Assembly: GCA_963082975.1 (NCBI GenBank)
Contig: OY720347.1
Coordinates: 46,686,655 to 46,750,654, forward strand
Source: Labia minor
Lineage: Eukaryota; Arthropoda; Insecta; Dermaptera; Spongiphoridae
Direction of reading: 5' to 3'
DNA: 64,000 nt
The notes beneath the pieces were generated by a model. The model worked only from the letters and a program-made list of their open reading frames with translations. It was not told the origin of the DNA and ran no database searches. Made by a program: the position numbers and the translations under genes. Positions 22,107-36,938 of the stretch are shown here, piece by piece (position 1 is the first letter of the stretch; each line of letters starts with the position of its first letter).

Positions 22107-25100
22107 CTGAAAGAAAATTATTAATTAATTAATTTAAATAATTTATAAAAATATGAATATAAATTTTTATAATTATATTTTACAAGAGGATAATATATGT
22201 TAAAATGAATGTAGACTAAATTGGTAAAACATCGTTTATTATGATTTGGCCAATACATTGAAATTTGTCTGAAATATATTTTTACAGACCGATGATAGTA
22301 ATAGAGGTATTGTTTTGTATTGTACATAATTTAGGACAACGATTGGGTATATTACTCCAAATGGGATAACAATGAAACTATTGAGAATAACAAGGATATT
22401 TTTATTATTTTCTATTTAATAAACAAATAAAATATTTTTAATATGATGGTTAACTCTGGTTAATTCAGGAATTCAAATTCATAAAATTAATAAAAGTTCC
22501 GAAAATATAAACGCATTAATAAAATTTTTAAAGTCTTTTTTACCGACCGACGATAGTAAGGGAGGTATTGTTTTCACACCAAATTTCACATGTGGAGATT
22601 TTTACATATCTCCACGAATCATGCATTTTCTTAACAGAAAAAAGTATTTTTAGCATGATGTCTGTCTGTCCGTCCGTCTGTCCGTCTGTCCGTCCGTATA
22701 GATGTGTACAGCCTGAACGGCTCAACGGATTTTGATGAAATTTGGTAGATTTACTTAATACATCAGTGGGATGAATTGATCAACTTTTGGTGCAAATCCG
22801 GAAACCGGAAGTGGTAGTATTAGCGATCGACGGTAGGAAGAGAAGGGTTATTTTCACACCAAATTTCACATGAGGAGATTTTTTACATATCATCACGTAT
22901 CATTCACTTTGTATTGGTTTATTACTTATCTTTATTAGTTTTTTCTTAATTTAAAATTATATGACGTCATCCAGCCATTCATGACGTCACAGCCTGGTCT
23001 TACATATATATTATAAATAAAATAAAATTAAAAATATTTGTGTTATATACATATCTGTTTTTTATTACATTAATAGATATATTAAAATTATTTGAAATTG
23101 TTTCTGTAGCTGGAAATTAATTTTCTTCAAACAGTCGGTCGGTTCGGATCTGGCCTCTTATTTATAATTTATTTCAATTATTCTTTATATTTACAGTTTG
23201 TTTCTATATATTTACAATTCTTATCCATTTAATCGCGTGGTTTAAATTGGAAATTAACCTATTTATTTTTTAAACATAATTTATTTTTTCAAATGATATA
23301 TATTTAAAATAAATGTGTATAACTTTCTTAATTCATATAAAAAATTTAATAAATATGATAAAATGACATTAATTGAATTAAAATATTAACTTTTATGATA
23401 AATTAGATAATTTAAATTAAGATTAAAATTAATATAAAGTTTATATATTTTAATAATCCAGCTAATTGATAAAGCATGACATGAACAGTGTCTTCGAATT
23501 GAAATAAACATCAAATGAATTCTTATTAAATGTTTTATAATAAATATTAATTTATGGTTTATTCAATAATTATATAGATTGTATATATATATATAAATAA
23601 TAATTATTATTTAATTATAAGATAAAAATACCAGAAGAGAGTATAATCATAATAAATCAATATACTCAATCAATTTACTAATTCAAATTTAAGAATATTA
23701 TTAAAATTAATTAATATTATTAAAACAGTTAGTAAAGTATACATTTTTAATCTCTGAGCGGCTGCTGGATAATCCAGGTACTTTAAATATGAAAATTTTA
23801 AATTTGGAAAGTAGCGCAGCGGGTTGCCTAAATGCCAGGGGCTCTTCCTAGCCAGCCGCTCGAGTGGTAGTCTGTCAGTCTATCGGTGTTGGTGTGTGAG
23901 TGCGCACGCATAGCCAGGGAGCTCGGCGAGCGGCGCTGTTCCGGTCAAAATTCAACCTCGGGGTGAGGTTTATTATCATTTATTATAACTCGATAACCAA
24001 TTACAACCCTCTCAACTCCTCCTCACAATTATCATTGTAAAATTGTCACAAAATAATTTTTCATTCTTTTCATTTAATTATATACGTATAATATAACTTC
24101 CATATGTATTTATTCTATTTAATATTAATTTAAAATATTTTTTTTAATTTAAATAAATAACAAAAAAATAAAATTATATCTTATATATAAAATTCTCGTG
24201 TCACAAAACTTTGAAATGATACTCCTCCGAAACGGCTGGACCGATTCTTATGAAATTTTTTATGCATATTCAGTAGGTCTAAGGGCATGTCAGACTTCTT
24301 TTATAAAACCGCTAATTGCTAAGGTGTGTCCAGGGGGTGCTAATTAATTAAAAATAGTTTAGTTACCATACTAGATCATAGAGGCGCTGGTGGCGATAAT
24401 TTGACGGTAATTTAAATTCTGAGCAATGTGCAGATAAAAATCTTTATATATATATATATTGATATATATTTTAATATTTTATTAAGTAATTTTATTTTAT
24501 TAAATTAAATTTTATTTTATTAAATTAATAATTATGTCAATTAATTTTTTCTGCATAAATAAACATATATAAAAAACTATAGAGATGGGACAGGGTAGGA
24601 GTTAGATGGTTATAGCCCAGAATAGGGACACTCGGGGGGTACAGGGGGCGGAGCCCCCGTCTAGGTGTGGAGAGCGCCGAAGGCGCTCGGAGCAGCTAGT
24701 AGTTCTATATAAATTTATAAAAATCTTTTTTCAATATATTACATAAGAATACATTTTTTTTATTTATCTTTTATATTTTATACTGGGATAATCTAAATAA
24801 TAATATAATGTATTTTTATATTTATTCGAGATTATTCTGATGCATGGCACTTTTTAAGGGTTTTTATATAATTTGAATAAACCACATAAATTAATGTTCA
24901 TTATAAAACATTTAACAAGAATTCATCTGATGTCTATTTCAATTCGAAGTCACTGTTCATGTTTTATCAATTGGTTGGATTATTAAAATATTTAATTTAT
25001 TCTAAGTTTTTAATTAATTAAATATCATTTAAAATATTTAAATCATATTTATTTCAAACCGTCGGTCGGTTCATACCTGGCCACAGGTCAACTTATTTAA

Positions 25101-28100
25101 GCTAATCTTTCATGTTGGGTCATAGTATTGAATTTTCGGCCTTTTTGAAAACAAATAATACAAAAATTGAAATTCATCATTAATAATTCAATTTATGTGA
25201 ATGTTTATAATTTTTATTCACTTATACATAGTTTTAATGTAAATTCCAATTAATTAAATAAATAATAAATAATATACATTATTATTATCTTTAATAGATT
25301 TATTAAACTCTAAAAATATTTTAATGCTTTTCCAAATAAGAAATATACAAAAATGATTACCATTGGCAGGCACATATCAAGGAGACGATGGCCTGTAGCA
25401 TTAAAGATTAATAGCGTTTATATTTTAGTATAAGAAATTATAATATTATATTTTAGTATAAAAAATTGTAATATTCATAATAATATTTGGATTTAAGATC
25501 AAAATAACAAAAAATTTAAAAATAGTTTAAAATATTTTTCTATTAATTCAAATATTAAATAAAGTATAAAAATAATTAATTCTTTTCTTTTTTAGATAAG
25601 TGATAAAAATACTTAAAATCTTAATTTAAACTAGGAGTCGTCAATCTCCAGCCAGCGACAATTGTTTAACTAACTTGCTTAATTAGTATAACAAAATTAT
25701 AAAATTCGATAAACCTTCACGTTGACATTTGAAAATCACATTTGTAAATTAAATATTAATTTTAAAATTAAAATTATGATACATAATAAACATAAAATAA
25801 GTTATTAAAAATTTTACTAATTTAAATACTATAAAAATAATTTTTTTTTCAAAATGAAAGATACATATTAAAAGAAAATCAGAACATCTTCGTTATTATA
25901 GAACCTAGGGTTTGCGGGTTTTAAAAACCGGTTTTTGGAGAAAATTATGAAAATCGAAATCGGTTTTTTATTAGAAAAAAATCGGTTTTCACTGTATGAA
26001 TAACACAAGTATCAAAAAAAATATTTTTAAAATTTGAATTACAATGACTATTATCTTGGTTTTTATTTTTAGTTTAATTACTCAATAATTAATTACTACT
26101 ATATTTTAAGTGAAATATGGAGAATTTTACATATCTCCACGAATCATGCATTTTGCTATCGTCGGTCGGTAAAAATTTGAAAATGACAAATGTAGCTAAA
26201 TGTACCAGATTGATGAAAACTGTTGCAAAAAATAATATGGTTATTATAAAAAAATGAAAATATATTGTTTTTATTTATTCGAATAACTCTTTTCATTATT
26301 ATAAAAATATTTACATCGTTATATGTGAAAATTATGCATAAACAACGAATAATTGTTTTTAAATTTAATCCTGGTCAGCTATTATTTCTTTGTTGTACTA
26401 AATTGCATAAAAAAAATTTATTTCAGTCAAAAACTGATTTTAATCATTCTAAATTTTCTGTTAAAATTTTTTGTTCGAAATAAATATATATACAGAATAT
26501 TCGAACAAAAATTTTTTTATAAAAATTCGAAACCGGTTAAAACCGGTTTTCTAAAATGTCGGTTTTTGTATAAACCCTATTAGAAATTTTTATATTTTAA
26601 ATTTAATAATTAATTTTATGATTTAATATATTTGGAAAAATTTAAAACTTTTACCTGTTCTCTTGTTAAATAAACATCAGCTTTATGCTCAGGATATTGA
26701 GAAAAGTATCCTATGTGTAAACATTTAATATCTTTTGGTATACCTGGTGATAAAAATGGTCCACCAATTAAATCTACATTTTTCTTCTTTTCAACTTTAT
26801 ATGTTGGCACTACTCTCTCTACCTGTAATTAAAATAAGAAAATACTTATTTAATGTTAAAATAAAATTAAAATATTTTTTTTTTATTATATATTATTAAT
26901 AGCTGCTCCGAGCGCCTTCGGCGCTCTCCACACCTAGACGGGGGCTCCGCCCCCTGTACCCCCCCCCCCCCGAGTGTCCCTATTATGAGCTATAACTCCT
27001 ACCCTGTCCCATCTCTCTCACGTTCCTTCCTACATTGTCCACCCAGTTCACAATTGGTCTTCCAAACGGACGTTTTCTAATCGAACTCTTCACCAATATA
27101 TTTTTCCTCTCCCATTCTAGCCATGTGCCCTGCCGATCCCAGCCTTCTCGCTTTTATAACCCTAACTATGTTTTCAAAGTTTAAAAAGCCAATAAGATCA
27201 ATTGAGATATTGAAAAATATCAATATATATATAAAAAGATTTTTATCTGCACATTGCTCAGAATTTAAATTTTTTTAAATGTCCTCTAGAATCCAAAAGT
27301 GACTTTAGAATTTTTCATTTCTGTTCATAGACTATAAATTTTATTAATATCTAATCAATAACCGCAGAAATTAATTTTTAAAAATTTGATATTAACAATT
27401 TGATATAAACAAGCAAAGAATACAATAAAAAAAATGTTTTTAATATTTATATTTTTATTTTTATTTTTCTAATATTTACAATATTTCAATTAATCATATA
27501 GTTTTTTGTATATGTTTATTTATGCACAAAAAATTAATTGACATAATTAATAATTTAATAAAATAAAATTTAATAATAAAATTTAATTTAATAAAATATT
27601 AAAATAATAAAAATTAATAAATTTGTAAAAAAAAAAATATAATACTTAAAAAAAAATGTGCCTTTGCGAGTTTCGAACTGAGGGTGCAAAGTCATAAGAT
27701 CGCGCGCTAGCAATTTTTTTTTTTCAATTTAAAGAGTATGTTTATTAGCCAAAAAAAAAAAAATTTTTACAATAGTTGATTATCAGAACATACAAAAGAT
27801 GAAAGTTACAATATTTACAAGATTAAATTGTTTCTTTTGCGATCATTTATTGATACGCTATTACAATTTTAGTTAATTATATTATGTTTTATTTACATTT
27901 GTTTTCTTTTTTTTACTTAAGTATATTTTAAGTTTCTTCTTCGTTGTCGATAACTTCCTAGCGGAAGTGTCGTGGCCCTAATTACAATTTTAGTTAATTA
28001 TATTATGTTTTATTTACATTTGTTTTCTTTTTTTTACTTAAGTATATTTTAAGTTTCTTCTTCGTTGTCGATAACTTCCTAGCGGAAGTGTCGTGGCCCT

Positions 28101-31100
28101 AATAACTCCACAGGAGTCATAGGGTGTTCATGGGAAAATTTGACCGAAGTGGTTTCCCCTTGCCTTCTTCGGTGGGGCAGCCGATGTTAAATTTGAATTA
28201 GATTTTTATATTTATTAATTATATTAATTAATTAAATTAAATTAAATAAATGTATAATCTTGAGTTCTATGCTGGGATTCGAACTCAGGCTTCCTGTGTA
28301 GAAATCTAGTACTCTACCCACTCAGCCATGCTGCCCCTTATATTTTAAGTTTAATATACATATAATCAGGGTTGTGATTGTCAACTCACCAGGAAAGGCT
28401 AGTAAAACCTGGAGATTGCAAGTGAAGGAAGAGGGGAGGGATGAGGGGTGATAATATTATTTATTTACAATTTTTCTTATAAGTTACATTGTACAATATA
28501 TTATATAATTATAAGGATACAAATAAATATTTACATTTTTTTTTTTAAAGATATATATATATACAAAAGATTATGTGATCCACCATCTTTTTTTATCCAC
28601 TTTTTTCCAATCTAATTTGTCTTTGTTCGAAATTTGCATATTATATCTCCATATTCTGTAAGGATCTCTTCCATCCAGAACGGATCATAAGTTATGGATT
28701 TATCTCCACATCTCCTAAATACATGATAGATAATTGGGATTCCATTATCATCCTGTATATATCCTTGTTTATCAAGGAATATGAACGCCTCTGGTGGGAT
28801 AAAACCGCTTTTTAAAGTGTTTTTTAAATATGGCTCGTTTTGGAAGATTGACCAGCTAATGAGACTATTTGGAACCTGTGCAACTTGGCAATAAAGGTTC
28901 CTTATTAATTTTAATATGAAGCAATCAATGCGATTTATGTTTGCTTCATTATATATCTTTTCATTACTGATATACCGAGTATAACCAGAATGCGCTGATC
29001 TGTATTTACCAAGGCAAGCTCTCAGGCATTTCCTTTCAAATAGTCGGATGAGTTCCATGTCAGACGCTCTCTGATTAAACCAAACGTTACAGCTGTATGT
29101 GATGATAGGGCGGATTAGAAGCTGATAGGATAATATTTTTATTTTGTGATCAAGGTCCCGATTAAAGAAAAGATTTTTTAGTGACATAAATGAAGCCTTT
29201 GCATTAGCTAATTGGATATGTAAATGTTTATTCAAGTATAATAAATCATCTAAGTTTACGCCTAAATATTTAACTAATCGTTTGTTAGGGATGGTTTCAT
29301 TTTCAAATTTGATTTGAAATTTGTTCCAATTTTTTTTTAAATTAGAGTTCCCTTTGTCTAAGGTTGTTCTAAATAGGATTGTTTCACATTTGTGTAGATT
29401 AATTTTTAGTTTCCATGTGTCATAAAATGAATGAATTTTTTCAAAAAGTGATTGTAGTTCTGTTTGTATTTTTGAAGCTTTTTTCCCTGAAACATACACT
29501 ATGAGATCGTCAGCGAAGGCAATGGCTTTTTTATTTGGAGAAGTATTTAGTTCGAAGCATTCTAAGATTTCGCTTATGTATATATTGAATAGTATTGGAG
29601 AAATTACTGTCCCCTGTTGCAAACCGTCGCTTACATCAAATGCAATTGAAGATTCTTCTTTAAAGTTGGTGACTTTAAAAGACCTTCCCTCGATCATATA
29701 GATCGCGCGCTAGCTAGTTTACCCATGAACCAGTATTGTTTGGAAGCTTCTTATAAGGGTATATATAAGATTTCAAATTTTCGCCACCAGCGCCTCTATG
29801 ATCTAGTATGGTAACTAAACTATCTTTATTTAATTAGCATCTCCTAGACACACCTTACCAATTAGCGGTTTTATAAAGGAAGTCTGACATGCCCTGAGAC
29901 CTACTGAATATACATAAAAAATTTCATAAGAATCGGTCCAGCCGTTTCGGAGGAGTATTCTGTCAAAGTTTTGTGACACGAGAATTTTATATATAAGATT
30001 ATATAGTAATTGATTATATTTTAGTTGTAATCTTTGTTAAAAGCTAATCAATTATTAATGAAATAACTAAAAATAAATAAATACATTTAATTTAATTTAA
30101 TATTCATTTTATTCTATAAAAACTTTGTGATTAGGCTATTCAGTCGGTATGACCGGGACGGTACCGGTTTGAAGGTATAGAATAGAACTAGCGTCCCGCT
30201 CAGTTTGCCATATTGCCCCTACCAAATCACATAATAATCAATCAATATATTTAATTGACAAAATATGCTATCATTAAATTTTCTCAAAACAACAAAAAGG
30301 GGACTTACAGCACTTTCAAAATAAATCGTTGAATTATTATTTAAATGAGTAGTTATCAATTGAAGGAATATTTTCTAACGATTCTTACAGTTTATTAACT
30401 AAAATATATCCTTCATATTAAATTTTATGTTAAGTGCTGCACTTAGAGTATCATGATTCTTTCTAGATTTTTCACTTGAAAACATATTTATCTTTGATAA
30501 CTTTAAACAAAATTTACTAATTAGAAGACAAATATCAAAAAAGAGGACATTTAGGAATTTCAGAGGAGGACTTAGCTTACAAAACGATAGTTATCACCTT
30601 ACATGTTAACTAACATATTTCTCAAATCCATTTTATAATAGAAAATTAATATTTTTAAGAAAGTAAGTAAAGTAAAATAAGAATCATTACTTACATAATA
30701 GGGATTGGGGCCAAAGTATTGTTTAGGAGAAGAGGCAGATAAAAATGCACCACCAAGCATTTCAGCATTATGTTTTTTCATTTTTTTATTTTTTAACTCA
30801 TCCGGTAATGTATAAGGAGAAGATCTAGCATCAAATACAAATAAAATATTTTTAATTTAAGGATTTTAATAATATATTATCAGTTAATTAATAATAAATA
30901 TCTATCTATCTTTGTGGCTCCTCTGCAATTCCTCGTTAGGCAGTCTCCGCCATCTCCCGGTGTCCTCATCTTTCTTTGACCCATAAAAACTGCATAGAAT
31001 CCTATTTTCAAATAGTTTAAATCTATTCTCACCTCCCAGAGTCATATCGTACCCATATAATAAAACCAGCAAAATAATTATGTTATTATTTTAATTTTGA

Positions 31101-34100
31101 TTCCCTTGGTTAATAATTTTATCGAGATAAGCCCCTTTACTGCATGATAACGGGTCTTACCCGATTGCAACCTCGATTTAAATTTTTCTACATTTTCAAA
31201 TTCTACGTTTTATATGTTAAGATTTTGTGTGTTAATACTACTTCTCTCTTCTATTAAATATTTTGTCTTCGTACTATTAATTTCAAGCCCCACCTCTTCT
31301 CCAGCGTCTATTAATTTTTCTACTGCATCTTTAATTGAGTTTATTGAGTCTAATTAAATAGCCCGCGTCCATAATACTTAATTTTTTTTGTTTAATTGGA
31401 TTTCATTCGATATCTTTCCAATTTGTCTAATCACGAATTCTACTAAGTTAAATACTAAGTTAAATGAAATGAATGATAGAGCGTCTTCTTGTTTTAACCT
31501 ATTCTTAATTTCGAAAGTTTTTGATAATTGATTCTCGCATCTTACTGTTCCTTTACTACCTCCAAGACAAATTTGACTCATCACCCGTACTAATTTTTTC
31601 GGAATTCTCAATAAAATTAAAATTTGTAACAGTTTTTCCCAATCTAGAGAGTCATATGCTTTGCTAAAGTCTACCACCTTTGATGAACCAAAATATTGAA
31701 TTCGCATTTTTTCTTCTATCTGCCTTAATGAAAATATCTTATATAATATTGATCGATTTGGCCTGAATCTGGATTGATGATATCCAAATATTTTTTCTGC
31801 ATATAGTATATTATCAGATAGTTAATGATAGAACTAGAATTCTTTTTCTTAGGAAAATGTGTGTATAATTTCCTTTGAGGAGTGATCTATATATATTGTA
31901 ATATATAAGCATAAAAGCGCATTTTGTATGAAATGGTGGGGCAAGGATATTTATCGAACACATGTCAGAGAAAATTCTAGAAATGCACCCCAGATGTTCC
32001 CCATATGATGTACCTGTTCGTTGCCCAAGAGGGAGTGAGGGGTGGACAATTTTGCCAAGGTGATTGGAGGGGATGATTGGCTTAGACATATTTTAGTCAG
32101 TCTTGATCAGGAATTGGAGGAGGAGACAACATTTCCCTGGCAGAGATGGCCTGAATATAGACGGGAGTTGGACACAGTTGCTGCGACCCATCAAAACGGG
32201 AGAGTTGAACAGATTATATTGTATGATTGGGGGTTACCTCAGATTGAGGTCATTTGTTCTGAATGAGTGAGTGGGTGGGACTGGTGGGATGGATGTTGTG
32301 TTTATTTATTTATTTATTTATTTGTATATTTATTTACTTAATTGTTTATTTATTTATTTGTTTATTTGTTTGTTTGTTCTGTTGTTTTGGCGTTTTTTGT
32401 TGGTGTGTGTTGGTCTGGTGGTGGTTTTTGTGTGTTGGTGCTGTGGTAGTTTTGTTTGGAGTGTATGAAGAGGATTTTCTGGCGGATGATTGTATCGAGA
32501 TCCCGAATGAGAGGATGGGCTCCGAGGAAGAAAAAGGCATCACAGAAGTTGATTGATGAACTTGAGGAAGGAATTGTTATGTTTTCAATAATTTTCGATT
32601 GTTATGTAATGCCGAATGCGGCTGTAAGCATTTGAGAAATAAATAAATAGATAAATAAATTAGATACATTTGAGACATTTTATGAAATTTAGGGAAACTT
32701 TAAATTGCCCTAAATTTCATGATAATAAAAACTATTCAACAAATGATAAATGATAATCAAAAACAATATCAAAATAAATATTAAGGAAATTATAATAAAT
32801 ACGATTAGTACGATTAATGAAAGCATATATTTTTAGTTTATCTATAGTTTTATATAACGTTAAAATAGCTAAATTTTATAAAATGTCTCAAGTCCAGGGC
32901 CGTTCTAAGATTTTCGGCGCCCGTGGGCTCCTAAAATTTTGCGCCCCTTTTCATAAGAAATCACACAGAATGGTTAGTAGGAGCGAGATGGGTATACAAA
33001 AGTGTCCGAACTAGAAAAATTGTAACATTATTATAATTATACCAATACAATAAACTAAAACATAAAAGGAATTAAATCAAGAAACATAAGTATTATTAAT
33101 TATGAATTCTGAAAATCTATATAATTTTTTAAAACATAAAATTTATGCAAAATTAAAAAACAACCTATATGAACAAAAACAAACTATGCATATAGTATAA
33201 AAAAGAAAGTTATATATTTATTTTCCTAGCTTTTTCTTTTTCAAATTGATAAATAATATCATCCGTATTTAAGTTATTAAATAAATCACTTTCTATGGAC
33301 AAAATACCCCATTCATTTAATTTGCTTTGTTCCAAAGAAGATCACAGATAATTTTTTATCCTTTTCAGTGCCGAAAAAGATCTTTCCCCCACTGCAAATT
33401 GTAGAGGCAATACTTAAAAAAATGCGCAGTGCTGTGACCACGTTAGGAAAAGAACACTCAATTTTTGAGTCAATTATTTTAGTTAGACTAAGTTGTATTA
33501 AAAATGTTATATGTCAAAATATCGCCCTCACAATATTCTCAAACTGCACAATTATCGCTGCTGTTAGGTTTCTTATTAGAATTATTTATTCAATGCTTAT
33601 ACGGATATAATAAATAAGAAAAACAGATATGTATTTTGAATGTGCATGATTAAAATCTTAAAGTGATGTCACTCGGGGTTGGAGGCTTCTATAAAACTAC
33701 TACTTAACAATAAGATAAAATATATAAACCAATAAAAAATGGCGCCCCCTAGGGCTATAGCCCAATTAGCCCTGTAGTTAGGGTGGGCCTGCTCAAGTCT
33801 CCAAGTTTAGACTTTCTTTAATTTCATTTTAATTAAAAATATTCAATAAATCAAAGAAAATAGAATATCAAAATGAATGATTAAGGAATATATATTCCAT
33901 TATAACATATTCAATAAAATATTTAAATAATTTACTGATTAAATTAAAAAATAAATAAGAACACAAAAATGAAATTAATGCTATATTATAGTGATTGAAA
34001 TCAAATAAATGAATACCTATTACATGCAGTCTTTCAACCAAATACTACGTATCATTTCTGGGGGTACAGGGGGCAGAGCCTAGTTTGTTAATATTAAAAT

Positions 34101-35741
34101 AAACATTTCAAAATAAAAACATATTTTATCTCAGTTTTTTTGATATTTACTAAAATAAAGTATATTCCCTCCCTCCCTTATAGGCCGTAGCAACTAATTT
34201 GATCACTATTCTGAGCTACTTCCAACAAATTCTCGTTCTCTTCCAATTCCCTTACCTTTTTCTTATATTGACCGCCTATCACTTCTTTGGTCTATCAAAC
34301 TAACCGGTTAGTCCCCCATAAATAATTTTCACCAATTTTGTTTCATCTATTCTAAGTGTCCTGTTGATAGCAACCTCCTCGTTTTTATTATCTTAACTAT
34401 GTATGTTTGAGATGCATTTGAATCATGTAATTTATCTTTCAGCAATCTCCCCCATTCCCTAATGATTTCATTTTTTTCTGTCCATAAGTGCTATGAAGAA
34501 TCCTATTTCCTCAAAAATCATAGACAAAATCATCCATCTATCATCCATCTACAAACCTGACTTTGATACCCTCTATAATATATATTATTTTGGTTGAATA
34601 AACCTCTTTATAACGGGAGTTTTGTCGCTTAAAGTAATATGATAACTTACGAATATTCCGGATAAGGACCTATAGTTATATCCTTGTAGCCACAACCAAA
34701 AAACTTTGATGGAGAAGTCATAATGCTAGGAAGCCATGGTCCCTTTTTAGGTTCTGGTCTTGTTTGAGGACTGAATGCTATGTAATAGATCAGAAATTAT
34801 TAATATTATTTATTTATTTAATTAGTAAAATATTGAAGATTGTTATTACCTGGCATTTTAGAAATAAATGTTCCATAGTAATCTCCTTTGGATGATTGTA
34901 ATTTTGTTGGAGATCCAGGTAACATAGGATTATTACATATATTTTTAGTTGATTCTTTCATTAAACGTTGCATTTCTAATTTATAAGGATCTGTTAGCGC
35001 TTCTTTTTCAAATATTCGATTAAATTTGGGCTCGAAATACCCATCTTGTAATCCACATTTTGTTTTAGGACCACCAGGATGCATTTGTAATCCCTTATAA
35101 GCATTTTCATTAAATTTATCTTTATAAGGAGAAACATATGGTTTTCCTTCAAGATAGCTCATTTCAGCGAATAAACCACATCGTGTCATATCAGATTTAC
35201 CATAATTCCACCCAATTACTGGATATTCCTTAAAAAATACAAATTATATTTTAACATTTTAAAAGTAATAGAATAATTATATTAATTAATTATATACAAA
35301 ATGAGCTGTAAATTATGTTATCAAAAAAATTAGTTAAATCAATCAATCAACTTGAAAATTCTAGATTTTGAACAAAATATCTTAGATTTTATTGTATTCA
35401 TTAATAGACTAATAGCATAGAATAGTTTAATACAGAAATGAATTATTGGAACTTTAAAATAAGAAAATAAATATTTTAATCGTTATTTTAACATGTGATT
35501 ATAATATGTTACAAATAGTATTAAATTGATATCATAAAACAAATAAAAATTGTAGGAAAATCCGATTATTTCATTAAAAAAATAATAACATTGAAAATAA
35601 GCGGGAGTGTCCTCCCCTAGACTTTCCAGCATATAAATAGGTATAAAGAGTTGTGAATGAATATTTAGAATGTGTAAACTTGGTATTGATAAAGAGCCAG
35701 TTCGTATTAGTTTATTGGTGTCAAATTTGATATTTGGTAAC

Positions 35742-35794
<53 letters not shown>

Positions 35795-36636
35795 AAAGTG
35801 CTACTTCCGGTTAACTGATATTTTAAATGTAAAAAAAAACAGATATGGATATAATATAAATATTTTTAATTTTATTTTATTTATAATATATAAGGGCTGG
35901 CTGTGACGTCATGAAGTGCTGGGTGACGTCATATAATTTTAAATTAAGAAAAAACTAATGAAGATGATTTTTCTCGAGAATAAAACCAATACAAAGTGCA
36001 TAACACGTGGAGATATGTCCTCACGTGAAATTTGATATGAAAATAACCCTTCACTTCCTCTCTTCGATCGGCAATTCTAGCACTTCCGGTTTCCGGATTT
36101 GCACCAAAAGTTGATCAATTCATCCTACTGATGTATTAAGTAAATATACCAAATTTCATCAAAATCCGTTGAGCCGTTCAGGCTGTACACATCTATACGG
36201 ACGGACGGACAGACATCATGCTAAAAATACTTTTTTCTGTTAAGAAAATGCATGATTTGTGGAGACATGTACCTAAAAATATCCATAGGCGAAATTTAGT
36301 GTGAAAACAATACCTCCCTTACTATCGTCGGTCGGTAAAAAAGAAACGCTACTTGTATAGGTAAAATGTCACTTCCGGTAGTCAGATCATGATGAAATTT
36401 GGTATCTCAATTTTTTTCATATTTTTAAATCTATATACAAAATATGAAGCAAATATCTCGAAGCAAACTGGTACTTTACTTGAAAGGTAAACACAACCAG
36501 TGTAGGTAAAGTACCACTTCCGGTTAACCGATTTTGACGAAATTTTGATAGAAATCTACAAACTGTGAATAATATCGGTGTACCAAATTTCGAAGTCCTA
36601 GCTTGATTAGTTTTTGAGTAAATTTGCTTACAGACA

Positions 36637-36667
<31 letters not shown>

Positions 36668-36895
36668 CATACATACATACATACATACACACATACATAC
36701 ATACACACACACAGACATAATTCGAAAAATGGTATTTTCCGACTCAGGGAGGTCTAAAACGTCAAGATCTATCGAAATCTCGAAGTCGAAATTTTTGACG
36801 ATTCCAATACTTCCCTTATACGAAGTATGCGGGAAAGTAAAAACGAGAAAAGAGAAATATTTATTTTATAAATTTCAAATTAAAATAATATTAGG

Positions 36896-36938
<43 letters not shown>

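Larger units (their letters stand above)
27697..29714 (-). mobile_element. 5'-truncated non-LTR retrotransposon with 15-bp target duplication
   Basis: The 15 bases AGATCGCGCGCTAGC flank the element at 27697-27711 and 29700-29714. The left side inside is T-rich, equal to a poly-A tail on the minus strand. The element is 1,988 bp. It begins directly inside the RT coding region, so the 5' part is lost by truncation at integration. Its 3' part holds a 121-bp tandem duplication and a tRNA-like block. Confidence 0.85.
27655..29740 (-). repeat. tRNA-like (SINE head) sequence split by a non-LTR insertion
   Basis: On the reverse strand, 29740-29715 carries an A-box-like TGGTTCATGGGTAAACTAG and 27697-27655 a B-box-like CAGTTCGAAACTC; removing the insertion and one target copy joins them into about 70 bases of tRNA-like layout followed by a T/A-rich tail. 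Stem pairing is weak, so a SINE head rather than a working tRNA gene is likely. Confidence 0.45.
26903..29993 (-). mobile_element. Helitron-like element H1, copy 2 (reverse), with nested insertions
   Basis: Its 3' end (reverse of GAGCGCCGAAGGCGCTC hairpin, GGGGGCTCCGCCCCC, GGTGTGG) lies at 26903-26960. Its 5' end (reverse of TCTCGTGTCACAAAACTTTG and CTCCTCCGAAACGGCTGGAC) ends at about 29993. About 500 bp of shared sequence in copy 1 is here spread to 3.1 kb by a non-LTR relic (27000-27200), a tRNA-like SINE head and a non-LTR insertion (27712-29699). Confidence 0.5.

Noticed and set aside
28258..28340. Functional tRNA gene
   Set aside because: The T arm is good but the acceptor stem does not pair and it lies inside a retroelement; kept only as tRNA-like repeat.
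32263..32556. Open frame rich in Phe/Leu/Tyr, membrane-protein-like
   Set aside because: It is the translation of a TTTATTTATTTG simple repeat; hydrophobicity comes from the repeat.
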